64,000 nt of DNA. Source: Chloroflexota bacterium (GTDB lineage Bacteria > Chloroflexota > Anaerolineae > UBA7937 > B3-Chlor). Both the position numbers and the translations under genes were made by a program. Within the stretch, counting starts at the first letter, position 1; each line of letters starts with the position of its first letter. Shown here piece by piece: positions 35,783 through 44,364 of this stretch. The DNA is taken from the NCBI GenBank assembly GCA_030603665.1, contig JAUVXJ010000010.1, forward strand, positions 1 to 64,000, written 5' to 3'. Below the pieces are notes generated by a model. That model saw only the letters and a list, made by a program, of their open reading frames with translations, ran no database searches and was not told the DNA's origin.

Positions 35783-37021
35783 ATGGAGACGCTGCAAACC
35801 AGGGAGAGAATCCTCGTGATTGAGGACAGCGAGGAGATCGCCGCATTCCTGAGAGATACCATTCTGACCCCTAGCGGCTATGAACCCCTGATTGCCAACA
35901 CGGGACAGGAAGCCCTCCGCCTGGTGCTGGAGGACCCACCGGACCTCATCCTCCTGGACCTCAATCTGTCCCAGATGACAGGCATGCAGGTCCTTCAAGG
36001 CCTACGCGACACAGTCCCCGGCAGACCGGTCACCCTCATGGTTTTTGCTGGCTCCGCGGAACTCGCAGTGGAGGCCTTCCGCCTGGGTGCCCGGAACTAC
36101 GTTCTGAAGCCCTTGAAGCCGCATGAGATGCTGAAGGCCATTGAAGACGGACTGCGCGAGACACGGCTTCGGCGAGAGAAGGAGCTGCTCACCGAGGAGT
36201 TGATGCGGTCCAACAGGCAGCTAGAGCGCCGGGTGCGCGAGCTGACCATGCTATACGGGATAACCCAGGCCATGACCAATCTCCTGGATCTGGAGACTCT
36301 CTTGTCCAGAGTGGTCGAAGCAGCGGTGTTCCTGACCAACGCCGACGAGGGCATGATTTTTCTCATAGATGAGGAGACGAACGATCTCTATCTGCGTGCC
36401 GCCAAAGGGGTGGGAGACAAGCGGGCCTCCCTGCTGCTTCTTCCAACTCGCGACAGCCTGATAGGGCAAGTGGTCAAGACCGGCCAGCCTCTCCGTATTG
36501 CCAGTTCCGATCCCCGCCTGGACTTCACCGTCAAGACGGGCTACATGGTCAATTCCCTCCTCTACGTCCCCTTGAAGTTCCGAGGGCACACAAAGGGCGT
36601 GCTGGGGGTGTCAAACCGCATCAGCGACAGAGGGTTCACGCGTACAGATCAGAGCCGGCTTGACCTCCTGGCGGATCATACCGTGATGGCTTTGGAGACC
36701 GCCAAGCTTCACGATGGGGCGACGGCTCGGGTGCCGGACGCCGTCGGGGAAGCAGTTGCCGAGCTGGCACAGTACGAGTACCAGACTCTGAAGGCCTTTG
36801 CCGCCGACACCTACGCCCTCAAGGCCAGCGCCGAGCGAGGAGCCATCACCTGCACCGACGACACGCTGACACGCCTGCTTCCTGCCATGGAACGCAAGAT
36901 AGGGCAGATGGCCTCGGTCACGGAAATCCTGAACGGCTTGGCCTCTCCCGACACCTCGGACGAGGATCGCGAGGAACTGCAACGGAGACTACGGGCTTTG
37001 AAGGCAAGACACATCACCTAA
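35783..37021 (+). CDS. Response-regulator receiver protein with one GAF domain
   Basis: A 412-residue paralog of the protein at 32289. It has a receiver domain (Asp59 in LILLDLNLSQM, Lys in VLKPLKPHE), a coiled coil, one GAF domain (about 165-315) and the same C-terminal helical domain (ASVTEILNGL near the end, compare ASVTLIVSEL in the larger protein). No catalytic or DNA-binding output is present. In the receiver the conserved Ser/Thr position reads LMVFAGS rather than LMTF, so switching may differ. ATG 35783 has AAAGGAG about 9 bases upstream; GTG 35777 is too close to it. Confidence 0.88.
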   Translation: METLQTRERILVIEDSEEIAAFLRDTILTPSGYEPLIANTGQEALRLVLEDPPDLILLDLNLSQMTGMQVLQGLRDTVPGRPVTLMVFAGSAELAVEAFRLGARNYVLKPLKPHEMLKAIEDGLRETRLRREKELLTEELMRSNRQLERRVRELTMLYGITQAMTNLLDLETLLSRVVEAAVFLTNADEGMIFLIDEETNDLYLRAAKGVGDKRASLLLLPTRDSLIGQVVKTGQPLRIASSDPRLDFTVKTGYMVNSLLYVPLKFRGHTKGVLGVSNRISDRGFTRTDQSRLDLLADHTVMALETAKLHDGATARVPDAVGEAVAELAQYEYQTLKAFAADTYALKASAERGAITCTDDTLTRLLPAMERKIGQMASVTEILNGLASPDTSDEDREELQRRLRALKARHIT

Positions 37022-37046
37022 TGGGAACGGTCAAGGGACTCTAGGC

Positions 37047-37835
37047 ATGGTTGAACAAAGCGATCCCAACGTCTTGGCTATTGACATCGGCAACACCAAT
37101 ATCGTGCTGGGCGTGTACAGAGGCGAAGAACTGACCGCCTATTGGAGGATGTCCACCTCCCCCCACCGGATGCCGGATGAGCTGGCAGTTCTCATCAACT
37201 GGTTCTTCGCGTACCGTGGCCTGTCATTCCAGGACATAGAAGACGGCATCATCTCCTGTGTCGTACCCCCGCTGCTCCCCGTGTTCCTGGAGTTGTTCGA
37301 GGATTACATGCACTTGAATCCGCTAGTGGTGGAACCCGGCACCAAAACCGGGATGCGCATCCTCTACGACAATCCCCAAGAAGTAGGAGCGGACCGCATC
37401 GTAAACGCGGTGGCCGCCAAGGCGCAGTATGGCACGCCTTTGATCGTCATAGACTTCGGAACGGCCACGACCTTCGACGCCATCTCCAAGGAAGGCGACT
37501 ACCTGGGTGGGGCCATCGCACCGGGCATAGCCGTGGCCGGCGAGGCCCTGGTCCAACGCACGGCCAAGCTACCTCGCATCGAATTCGTGGTGCCTTCGCA
37601 AGCCATCGGGAAGAACACCATCAGCAGCATGCAGTCGGGAATCATGTACGGCTATGTGAGCCTGGTGGACGGCATGGTGGCGCGTCTGAAAGAGGAACTT
37701 GGAGGCGAAGCGCGCGTGGTGGCCACGGGCGGCCTGGCCGAACACATCGCTCGTTACACCCCGGCCATTGAGGCCGTAAACCGCAACCTCACGCTTGAGG
37801 GGCTCAAACTGCTATACGAGTTGAACAGATCGTAG
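37047..37835 (+). CDS. coaX: Type III pantothenate kinase
   Basis: A 262-residue CoaX enzyme, the first step from pantothenate to coenzyme A. The phosphate-binding motif DIGNTNIVLGVY is at residue 11, the pantothenate-binding GADRIVN is at about 112, the second nucleotide motif is VIDFGTATTFDAIS (about 135), and ATGGLAEHIARY closes the family pattern. The gene follows the receiver-GAF gene by 25 bases on the same strand. Confidence 0.95.
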   Translation: MVEQSDPNVLAIDIGNTNIVLGVYRGEELTAYWRMSTSPHRMPDELAVLINWFFAYRGLSFQDIEDGIISCVVPPLLPVFLELFEDYMHLNPLVVEPGTKTGMRILYDNPQEVGADRIVNAVAAKAQYGTPLIVIDFGTATTFDAISKEGDYLGGAIAPGIAVAGEALVQRTAKLPRIEFVVPSQAIGKNTISSMQSGIMYGYVSLVDGMVARLKEELGGEARVVATGGLAEHIARYTPAIEAVNRNLTLEGLKLLYELNRS

Positions 37836-38074
37836 AATCTGCGGCGCGCAGCGATCGGAACACGAACTACCTGAATGGCCTCCCGAACCACATACTGGTA
37901 GCCGATTCGTTCAAGCCTGCTGGCCGGCTGTCGCGCACCTCATTTGCCACCGCGCCTGTAACCCCCCTTGGCATCGTCGAGAGAGCAGTGCCCGCCGCTC
38001 TCCGATGGGGGAGTGAAGTCGACCACAGCCGCCCAGACTCAGGTGACTGCGACCCGGCTGCGATTGGCCGCCCC

Positions 38075-38950
38075 TCACAGCCCGAAGTCGTAGATCCCGT
38101 CCTCGATGGGCCAGCTCCGCCCGCACTTCCCACACAATAGGGCGGTCGCCGATTCGTCGAGTTCCTCATTTCCGCACTGCGGGCAGCGGAACACAGCTTC
38201 GCTGGTCGGACCCCCCTTCAGAGCGCGCGTCAGGAGGAACATACTGGGAGCAAGCTTGAGGGACGCCGTCGGGCCCTGGAGCAAGCCGTCTGCGCGGATC
38301 AACCAGGAATCAGGAACCAGTTTCTTGAGCAAGTTCAGACGCAACGAGGAGACCGCCAGCCCCTTCTCCAGCCGAAACTGCGCGCGCCTCAGCCCCTCCT
38401 CGATGTAGGAGGGATGGAAATTGTAGTGGAGAGGGCTGTACTCCACAGGCTCAGAGGAGAAGGGTCTCAGGCTGGAGCGGCCGAAGAGGTGGCGGATGAC
38501 CTCCTTGAGGTTCCGCTTGTTGGCGTACTCCAGAACGTACCGCCCCTCTGGCCGGAGGATACGGTGGATCTCTCTGAAGGCGGCAGGGACATCGCTCACA
38601 TGGTGCAGCACTCGCACCGTGAGGGCCACGTCGAAGGAGTTGGTGCAAAGGGGGAGATGGTAGACGTCGCCCACTATGAAGATGAATCGGCCGTCTGCAC
38701 CGAGGCGCTGCCGGGCATCCTCTACCTGAGACCTGGCGGGGTCGAGGAGAATCACTCGCTCGTACCGGCCGTATAGGTCTGCCAGTCGCCCGAAGCCAGC
38801 CCCTATCTCCACCAGGCGGCCACCGGAGGTGGGGAGCATCTCCCTCAAGGCGATCCTCTCCACAGCATCCTCGTAGTCACGCCCGGGCCAGAAGCCGCCC
38901 TCGTAGTCGTAGCCCTGGTAGTCGCACAGTGGCCTGGTGGGCTCAGCCAT
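38075..38950 (-). CDS. SAM-dependent methyltransferase with C-terminal zinc ribbon
   Basis: A 291-residue class I methyltransferase. The SAM motif is RLVEIGAGFGRLADLY (about residue 46), the acidic ribose contact is VILLDPAR (about 68), and HHVSDVPAAFREIHRILRPE is of the Methyltransf_11 type. The last 50 residues form a zinc ribbon (FRCPQCGNEELDE, then CGKCGRSWPIEDGIYDF) like the Trm112/UPF0434 fold, suggesting metal-supported substrate binding. The start codon lies inside the parS palindrome. The substrate is unknown. It is followed closely upstream by another methyltransferase gene on the same strand. Confidence 0.85.
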   Translation of the reverse strand: MAEPTRPLCDYQGYDYEGGFWPGRDYEDAVERIALREMLPTSGGRLVEIGAGFGRLADLYGRYERVILLDPARSQVEDARQRLGADGRFIFIVGDVYHLPLCTNSFDVALTVRVLHHVSDVPAAFREIHRILRPEGRYVLEYANKRNLKEVIRHLFGRSSLRPFSSEPVEYSPLHYNFHPSYIEEGLRRAQFRLEKGLAVSSLRLNLLKKLVPDSWLIRADGLLQGPTASLKLAPSMFLLTRALKGGPTSEAVFRCPQCGNEELDESATALLCGKCGRSWPIEDGIYDFGL

Positions 38951-38965
38951 GTTTCACGTGAAACA
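38950..38965. promoter_or_regulatory. parS-type ParB-binding site
   Basis: TGTTTCACGTGAAACA, a perfect 16-base palindrome identical to the bacterial parS consensus. It lies between two methyltransferase genes and overlaps the ATG of the downstream one. Chromosomal parS sites cluster near the replication origin and nucleate ParB spreading. ParA/ParB are not encoded in this window. Confidence 0.85.
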
Positions 38966-38973
38966 GTACTCCT

Positions 38974-39576
38974 CTACCGCCGGCACAGAGCCAGCACCCA
39001 AGGAAAGGGGTACATCACCCTCTCTACCCTGAAGTGTTCTGACAGCATCCTCAGAAACCGGGCCGCCGTCCACCGCTGAAGGTGCTCTGGGTCGTTGCCC
39101 CAGGCCCTGACGTTCTTGCCACGCAGAAAATTGGACAGCATGAAGAAAGGCTCGTTGGGCACACTGATCAAGCAGTGCCCGGCGCTCACACGACCCAACT
39201 CCTCCACAGCCAGCGTCGGCTCCGCCAGATGCTCAAGCACCTCCAGACACAGCACCAACTCAAAACTATCGCTGGCATAGGGCAGCCGCAGAATGTCTCC
39301 CATCTGGAAGAAGACCCCGGGCTCCTTGGCGCTTGCCTCGAGGAGCGCTGGCCAGTCGTAGTCCACACCCTGGAGGGGAAAACGGCCGTTCATCCCCAAC
39401 AGTCTTTCGATGGTGAACCCCTCACCGCAACCCACATCTAGAATGCTGCGAGGCTCCAGATCCTCCACCACATCCCCCACGAGGCGGTGAAAATGCCAGA
39501 TCAAGAAACGCTGCAGCGGATTCCGGCTCTCGTACTTCTGCGCATTTCCACGCCGGCTGTACTCCCTGCCGTTCAC
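38974..39576 (-). CDS. SAM-dependent methyltransferase (type 11/23)
   Basis: A 200-residue class I methyltransferase: SILDVGCGEGFTIERLL (SAM motif, about residue 45), LQGVDYDWPALLEA (motif II), LVLCLEVLEHLAEPTLAVEE (post-I region). It is typical of small-molecule or glycolipid methylation, often in cell-envelope clusters; nothing here fixes the substrate. It is 23 bases upstream of the zinc-ribbon methyltransferase, separated by parS. Confidence 0.85.
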   Translation of the reverse strand: MNGREYSRRGNAQKYESRNPLQRFLIWHFHRLVGDVVEDLEPRSILDVGCGEGFTIERLLGMNGRFPLQGVDYDWPALLEASAKEPGVFFQMGDILRLPYASDSFELVLCLEVLEHLAEPTLAVEELGRVSAGHCLISVPNEPFFMLSNFLRGKNVRAWGNDPEHLQRWTAARFLRMLSEHFRVERVMYPFPWVLALCRR

Positions 39577-39625
39577 ATCAGCCCCTGTGCCAACTGCTGA
39601 TCATACCCTCCAACCCATCCAACCC

Positions 39626-40798
39626 TCATGCCAGCTCGCCCGCCACCTCCAGCTGATTCTCCCGAAAGCGCAGCCCTCGCTCGATCCTCTTGCCGATGGC
39701 AGGGTGACTCAACAACAGCAACTCGACCCAGGGCTCTGGGTCCACGTCGGCCAGGTTCTGATTCGCAAGCCTCACCATCGCCGATACGAACGCCTCAGGC
39801 TTCTTCGTAACCTTCAGGGCGTAGTCATCAGCCATTCCCTCCCGCCAACGGGAGAAGGCGTTACCCAGCGGTGTCGTCACCGCCATGAAAGCCCCCATCA
39901 CCAGCCCTACCAGAGGCAATCCCGCCACGTCATCAGGGCCCGAGAACCCCAACATGGCCACGCCCCACTTCAACCCTAGATCTACCAGGTACAGTCCACC
40001 CAAAGTGAGGGCTGACTGAAGCAGCATTCCCCACCAGATGTCGTGCGCCACGTGGTGGCCCAGTTCGTGAGCCAGAATGGTCTCTATCTCATCATGCCCG
40101 TACTCGCCATACAGTGTGTCTCCCAGCACGATGCGCCGCGTATTGCCGAGACCCATGAGCATCGCATTGGCCGCGCTGGTCTTGCTGCTCAAGTCGATAG
40201 TGAACACACCCCGCACGCCAGTCTTTGCCCGCGCCGCGAGCCCCCGCAGCCGTGACTCCAGTTCCTCGTCCGAGAGAGGGGTGAGCTTGTAGAACAAGGG
40301 CACCAGGAGCACCGGCGCCAGATTGGCCAACACAACTGTAAGCAACAGCATGAAGATGGCGGCTGCCACCCACCATAGCTCGGGCACCACCCTCAGCAGA
40401 TAGTACACCACCTCAACGACCGCCACCCCCAGAAGCAGACCGACCACACCACCCTTCACCTGGTCCCACAACCAACCCCGCAAGGTTTCACGGGACAAGC
40501 CGTATCGGTGAGGGAGCCTGTATCCCGCGTAGTACCCCAGGGGAAGCATCAACAGTGCATAGGCTACCGATACCACACCGAAATAGCCCGCCACAATCAG
40601 GACCGGCTGAGTGGTCCAGGAGGCCATCAGATCCCGCAACCCGGCTGCCAACCCACTCACCAGCAGCGCCGCGGCGAACCCCCCTCCCAAAGCCAACTCC
40701 GCCAGCAGCAGCCGATGCCTCGCCCTGGCGAAGCTCTTCGCCTCCTGTTGCCGTTCCCAATCGATGTCCTCCGGCGTCAGCACCCGCCTATTCTCCAT
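39626..40798 (-). CDS. M48-family membrane metalloprotease (Ste24/HtpX-like)
   Basis: A 390-residue integral membrane zinc protease. I count about six hydrophobic segments; the zinc motif HELGHHVAHD is at about residue 250, and the third ligand region is REGMADDYAL (about 330). The length and N-terminal layout resemble the CAAX-protease/Ste24 group (YRLPHRYGLSRETLRGWL) more than short HtpX. It probably takes part in quality control of membrane proteins. It is divergent from the SAM hydroxide adenosyltransferase gene. Confidence 0.88.
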   Translation of the reverse strand: MENRRVLTPEDIDWERQQEAKSFARARHRLLLAELALGGGFAAALLVSGLAAGLRDLMASWTTQPVLIVAGYFGVVSVAYALLMLPLGYYAGYRLPHRYGLSRETLRGWLWDQVKGGVVGLLLGVAVVEVVYYLLRVVPELWWVAAAIFMLLLTVVLANLAPVLLVPLFYKLTPLSDEELESRLRGLAARAKTGVRGVFTIDLSSKTSAANAMLMGLGNTRRIVLGDTLYGEYGHDEIETILAHELGHHVAHDIWWGMLLQSALTLGGLYLVDLGLKWGVAMLGFSGPDDVAGLPLVGLVMGAFMAVTTPLGNAFSRWREGMADDYALKVTKKPEAFVSAMVRLANQNLADVDPEPWVELLLLSHPAIGKRIERGLRFRENQLEVAGELA

Positions 40799-40906
40799 GC
40801 CCTACCCGAAACCATCCATACCAAGATCGCCTGTCAAACCAACGTTGAGCCTGCTTGCAGTGCGCCAACAGAAGTGCTACACTCCTGACTCGCCCGTCAT
40901 GATAAC

Positions 40907-40938
40907 ACAAAGGGTATGCTCGGTCAAATACCCTTTGT
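40907..40938. promoter_or_regulatory. Inverted repeat in divergent promoter region
   Basis: Perfect 11-base arms ACAAAGGGTAT/ATACCCTTTGT around a 10-base centre, between the M48 protease (minus) and SAM hydroxide adenosyltransferase (plus) genes, ending 33 bases before the latter. No T tract follows on the plus strand, so an operator is likelier than a terminator. Confidence 0.45.
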
Positions 40939-40971
40939 TGGCTGTGCCGTGTTGCGCACGCGGAGCAGAAC

Positions 40972-41814
40972 ATGGCCAAAGGAAATCGCCCCTTGGTCAC
41001 GCTCACGACCGACTTCGGCACGGAGGATGGCAATGTCGGCGTGATGAAGGGAGTCATCCTGGGCATCAACCCTGATGCCCACATCGTCGACGTCACCCAC
41101 GACATCCCTCCGCAGTCCATAACCGCTGCCGCCTATTTGTTGCGCCGGGCCCATGAGTACTTTCCTCGCGGCACAATACACTTGGTGGTCGTCGATCCTG
41201 GGGTGGGCAGCGAGCGCCGCCCCATCGCCGTCAGCACTTCTCGCGCCTCCTTCGTGGCACCCGACAACGGCGTCCTCAGCTACGTCCTTGACCATCTGGA
41301 CTCCGTAGGCGATGAGCTGCACGTGGTCCACCTCAACGATGCCGCCTACTGGCTACCCAAGGTGAGCAACGTGTTCCACGGGCGGGACATCTTCGCACCG
41401 GTGGCTGCCCACCTATCCCTCGGCGTCCCCGTCGATGCACTGGGTCCGCCCATAGACGACCCGGTCCGGCTCCCCCCACCACATCTCGAACGCCACCCCG
41501 GCAAGGTCATTGGCCAGGTGATGCATGTGGACCATTTTGGAAACCTGTTGACCAACATACCTCGCTCACACCTCCACTCCCTGGGAGACGCGATCACCAC
41601 CAGGGTGGGGCAAACCGAGATAAGGGGTCTCACCGCCACCTTTGCCCACGGTCGGACCGGCGAACCCATCGCCTACATCGACAGTTCCGACCACCTGGCT
41701 ATCGCAGTCGTCAACGGAAGCGCGCGAGAGTTGCTCCCCTGCCGCATGGGGGAGCGGGTCGAGGTAGCGGCCAACCACGCGATGTATCGCTGCGACGGAG
41801 AGCCCTGTGACTGA
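40972..41814 (+). CDS. SAM hydroxide adenosyltransferase (DUF62 family)
   Basis: A 280-residue member of the DUF62/chlorinase-fluorinase fold. Signature segments are LTTDFGTEDGNVGVMKGV (start), VVDPGVGSERRPIAV (about 75), FVAPDNGVLSY (about 95) and FHGRDIFAPVAAHL (about 135), with DHFGNLLTNIP in the second domain. The characterised non-halogenating members convert SAM and water to adenosine and methionine. The fluorinase-specific insertion loop is not evident. GGAG is 6 bases before the ATG. The stop overlaps the NUDIX gene by 8 bases. Confidence 0.9.
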   Translation: MAKGNRPLVTLTTDFGTEDGNVGVMKGVILGINPDAHIVDVTHDIPPQSITAAAYLLRRAHEYFPRGTIHLVVVDPGVGSERRPIAVSTSRASFVAPDNGVLSYVLDHLDSVGDELHVVHLNDAAYWLPKVSNVFHGRDIFAPVAAHLSLGVPVDALGPPIDDPVRLPPPHLERHPGKVIGQVMHVDHFGNLLTNIPRSHLHSLGDAITTRVGQTEIRGLTATFAHGRTGEPIAYIDSSDHLAIAVVNGSARELLPCRMGERVEVAANHAMYRCDGEPCD

Positions 41815-42397
41815 GCGACTGATCTATCCCGAAGAAGTGGAGACCCTGGCCCGACGGTTTGGTGAGCCCCACCGAAAGACCTGCACTATGGACGTCACCC
41901 AAGCTACCTATGACGCCTGGACCCGCAAGATCACCACCGGCCCCGTAGCCTGCCGGGGTGAGGTGATCATGGTCATCGTACGTCCCAGCGGCAACGTACT
42001 ACTCCATACCAAGGACTTCTATCCAACGGGTGTCTACCGCTTGCTCACCGGGCGGGTGCTGTGGCCCGATGACGTGGAACAGACCCTGCACCGCGAAGTC
42101 AGGGAAGAGACAAGTCTCGAGGTCAACGTGGAGCGGCTTCTTGGACTGATCGACTACCAGTTCCAGTGGAATGGCAAAGCACTGCCCTTCGTCTCCTACG
42201 TCTTCGAGTTGCACGAGATCGGCGGAGAGTTGCGTTGTATTGACACAGACGAAGGTATCACGGAATTCCGTGATACCACCATCAACGAGCTCTCGCGGGT
42301 CGCCAGGCAGCTGGAGCAGCTGGAGCCCCGGTGGCAGGATTGGGGGAACTTCAGGGCTGTGGCCCACTACATGGTCCAGACTCTGCTGCCTCGTTGA
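41807..42397 (+). CDS. NUDIX hydrolase
   Basis: A 196-residue protein with a NUDIX box GRVLWPDDVEQTLHREVREE (about residue 78), keeping the catalytic REVREE core but with one or two extra residues after the first Gly. NUDIX enzymes hydrolyse nucleoside diphosphates linked to another group; the substrate is unknown. GTG 41807 overlaps the upstream stop, indicating coupling to the SAM hydroxide adenosyltransferase. Confidence 0.82.
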   Translation: MTERLIYPEEVETLARRFGEPHRKTCTMDVTQATYDAWTRKITTGPVACRGEVIMVIVRPSGNVLLHTKDFYPTGVYRLLTGRVLWPDDVEQTLHREVREETSLEVNVERLLGLIDYQFQWNGKALPFVSYVFELHEIGGELRCIDTDEGITEFRDTTINELSRVARQLEQLEPRWQDWGNFRAVAHYMVQTLLPR

Positions 42398-42414
42398 AGC
42401 ATCCCCGCCACGCC

Positions 42415-43455
42415 TCAGCGGTCGTCTGTCCCTCTTGCCCCCACTCGACCCGCGAAGTGGTCCCACCCCCTTCCTTCCAGTCGAGCCTCACTTCCATCGG
42501 GAAGCACAACCCACCGACCTGCCTCCCTCTCCAGGATCTCGCCCACACAGGTGAGGTGCGTCCCCGTTTCCTCCTGGACCTCGGCCATCAGTTCTCCCTC
42601 TCGCCCTGAAGGCGCCGTCAGACATAACTCGTAGTCCTCACCACCTTCCAGAGCCAACGCCCACGCTGGACGCCCCAGTAGCTCAGTCGCCTCTCGCGTC
42701 GCGCCCGAGGTCGGTAGCCGATCCGCCCAGAGCCGCACTCCGACGCCGCTCTGCTCGCAGATGTGGCCGATGTCACTGCTCAGCCCATCGCTGAGGTCTA
42801 TCATGGATGTGGCTACACCCCTCCTGGCGATGGCGCGGCCCTCTCGGACCCTCGGTCTGGGTGTGAGGTATGCTTGCACCACCTGCTCCTGCTCCTCCGC
42901 CACGATGCCTCCCCCCCGTCCGAGAAGTCCCAGCCCCGCCGCGGCCTCACCCAGCGAGCCAGTCACCAAGACCCGGTCGCCAGGCCGCGCGCCAGACCGC
43001 AGAAGCACTTCATCTCGGCTCACCCTTCCCAGCAGGAAGACATCAACCACTACCGGCCCACCGGTTCGCGACAGATTTCCCCCCACTATGTCTGCGCCGT
43101 GGCGGGCCGCTTCCTCCCGAAGGCCGTCGTATAGCCCCTCCACCCAGTGCACATCCAACTCCCCGGGTAGCGCCAGAGAGATCAGGAAGTGCTCTGGCGT
43201 CCCTCCCTTGGCCGCGATGTCACTGAGGTTGATGGCCGCTGCCCTCCGTCCCAACTGGTAGCCTGTGATGGACTCCCTCACGAAGTGGACACCCTCCACC
43301 TGAATATCGCAGGTAGCCAGTTGGTAGGTCTCCGCATCCAAGGCCAGAACGGCGACGTCATCTCCCACCCCTACTCGGACGTCGTCCCGATGAACAGGCA
43401 ATCGCGCAGCGATCCGCTCAATCAGTGCAAACTCGCCCAGTTCGGATAACTTCAC
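42415..43455 (-). CDS. thiL: Thiamine-monophosphate kinase
   Basis: A 346-residue ThiL that phosphorylates thiamine monophosphate to thiamine diphosphate. Markers are KLSELGEFALIERIA at the start, the Mg/ATP site VGVGDDVAVL (about 28), GGTPEHFLISLALP, IVGGNLSRTGGPVVVDV (about 120) and the closing SMIDLSDGLSSDIGHIC block. The frame stays open 38 codons upstream, but GTG 43455 gives the canonical N-terminus and avoids overlap with the next gene. No TPP riboswitch was seen. Confidence 0.93.
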   Translation of the reverse strand: MKLSELGEFALIERIAARLPVHRDDVRVGVGDDVAVLALDAETYQLATCDIQVEGVHFVRESITGYQLGRRAAAINLSDIAAKGGTPEHFLISLALPGELDVHWVEGLYDGLREEAARHGADIVGGNLSRTGGPVVVDVFLLGRVSRDEVLLRSGARPGDRVLVTGSLGEAAAGLGLLGRGGGIVAEEQEQVVQAYLTPRPRVREGRAIARRGVATSMIDLSDGLSSDIGHICEQSGVGVRLWADRLPTSGATREATELLGRPAWALALEGGEDYELCLTAPSGREGELMAEVQEETGTHLTCVGEILEREAGRWVVLPDGSEARLEGRGWDHFAGRVGARGTDDR

Positions 43456-43498
43456 CGCCGCCGCCTTTCTCGTGGTGGTCGCTAGTCCCAGCCGTGCC

Positions 43499-44074
43499 TC
43501 AACCCTCCGCCCGCCGGCAAGAGATGATGAGGATCCCACCCTCGTCCCCACTGTGCCTGCTGATATCAACGCTCACGAAACCCGTCGCTTCCAGGGCACG
43601 CATGACGAACGCGGCGTCGGAGAACGGCGCGTCACCGTGCCCGAACTTGCCTCCCGCATGCTCATCCTCCGTGATCAAGAAACGGCCTCTGGAAGCCAGG
43701 ACACGAAGGACTTCCGACAATCCACGCGCAGGATCAGCCCAGTGGTGGAGGGAGTTGATGGCCCACGCCACGGTCACCGAGTGTCCCGCGAGGGGCAGGT
43801 GGCTCGCATCGCCCTCAAGAAACTCCATGCGTGCGCGCTCAGCATGCGATGCGCTCAGGTCGGCGGCTATCCGCAACATGTTCGGGCTGGGATCGACTCC
43901 TATCGCTCGCCCCCGAGAAAGTCTCGCCGCCGCTTCCCGCACCGCCGGCCCACTGCCGCAGCCCACATCCAGCACTACGTCGCCCGGCTTCAACCCGGCC
44001 GACGCTACCGTAACGCGGTTGGTGGGATCGTCACCGTAGTTCCTAATGTACCGCTCTGCCGTCGCATCATCCAT
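43499..44074 (-). CDS. SAM-dependent methyltransferase (type 11)
   Basis: A 191-residue class I methyltransferase. SAM motif VVLDVGCGSGPAVREAA (about 35), AIGVDPSPNMLRIAADL (motif II), SVTVAWAINSLHHWADPARG (about 105). ATG 44074 is preferred because the 20 residues before it are low-complexity Ser/Arg. It lies upstream of thiL on the same strand, 43 bases away, and downstream of the tRNA-Asn terminator. The substrate is unknown. Confidence 0.85.
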   Translation of the reverse strand: MDDATAERYIRNYGDDPTNRVTVASAGLKPGDVVLDVGCGSGPAVREAAARLSRGRAIGVDPSPNMLRIAADLSASHAERARMEFLEGDASHLPLAGHSVTVAWAINSLHHWADPARGLSEVLRVLASRGRFLITEDEHAGGKFGHGDAPFSDAAFVMRALEATGFVSVDISRHSGDEGGILIISCRRAEG

Positions 44075-44171
44075 AATGCCCCGGTCGGCCCGTGACGGTC
44101 GTGAAGATGATCGTGGCTGTGACGATGGGCTCATTCTCTATCCCTCACCAAAGCTCCTCACAAGCGGGTGC

Positions 44172-44201
44172 AAAAAACCCGCATGCGTAGCACATGCGGG
44201 T
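44172..44201 (-). terminator. Rho-independent terminator of tRNA-Asn
   Basis: On the minus strand ACCCGCATG/CATGCGGGT (7-base loop) is followed by six T residues, about 46 bases past the tRNA 3' end. Confidence 0.88.
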
Positions 44202-44247
44202 CCACAGACGCGGGCCATGAACACCTCTGACCTACGCCGCTATGAGG

Positions 44248-44320
44248 CTCCTCGGGCAGGACTCGAACCTACAACCCGTCGGTTAACAGCCGACTGCTCT
44301 ACCAATTGAGCTACCGAGGA
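44248..44320 (-). tRNA. tRNA-Asn (anticodon GTT)
   Basis: Full cloverleaf on the minus strand: acceptor TCCTCGG/CCGAGGA, D-arm GCTC...GAGC, anticodon stem GTCGG/CCGAC with loop CTGTTAA giving anticodon GTT, and T-arm with GTTCGAGTCC-type loop. The discriminator is G. CCA is not encoded. A consensus promoter and a T-tailed terminator flank it. Confidence 0.96.
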
Positions 44321-44334
44321 ACGATTCTCAAGCT

Positions 44335-44363
44335 ATTATACTCTACCGTGGATAACCAGTCAA
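44335..44363 (-). promoter_or_regulatory. Promoter of tRNA-Asn
   Basis: Minus-strand TTGACT (44358-44363) and TATAAT (44335-44340) with a 17-base spacer; the start would be about 8 bases before the tRNA. The spacer contains TTATCCACG, one mismatch from a DnaA box. Confidence 0.8.
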
Positions 44364-44364
44364 A

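Noticed and set aside
37836..38074. Possible riboswitch or small RNA after coaX
   Set aside because: I compared it by eye with cobalamin, TPP and SAM riboswitch cores and found no conserved blocks; nothing else is recognisable.
44341..44357. DnaA-box-like TTATCCACG in the tRNA-Asn promoter, plus single near-boxes near 47960 and 50250
   Set aside because: Isolated sites without the cluster, AT-rich unwinding region or dnaA gene expected of an origin; most are single mismatches that occur by chance.
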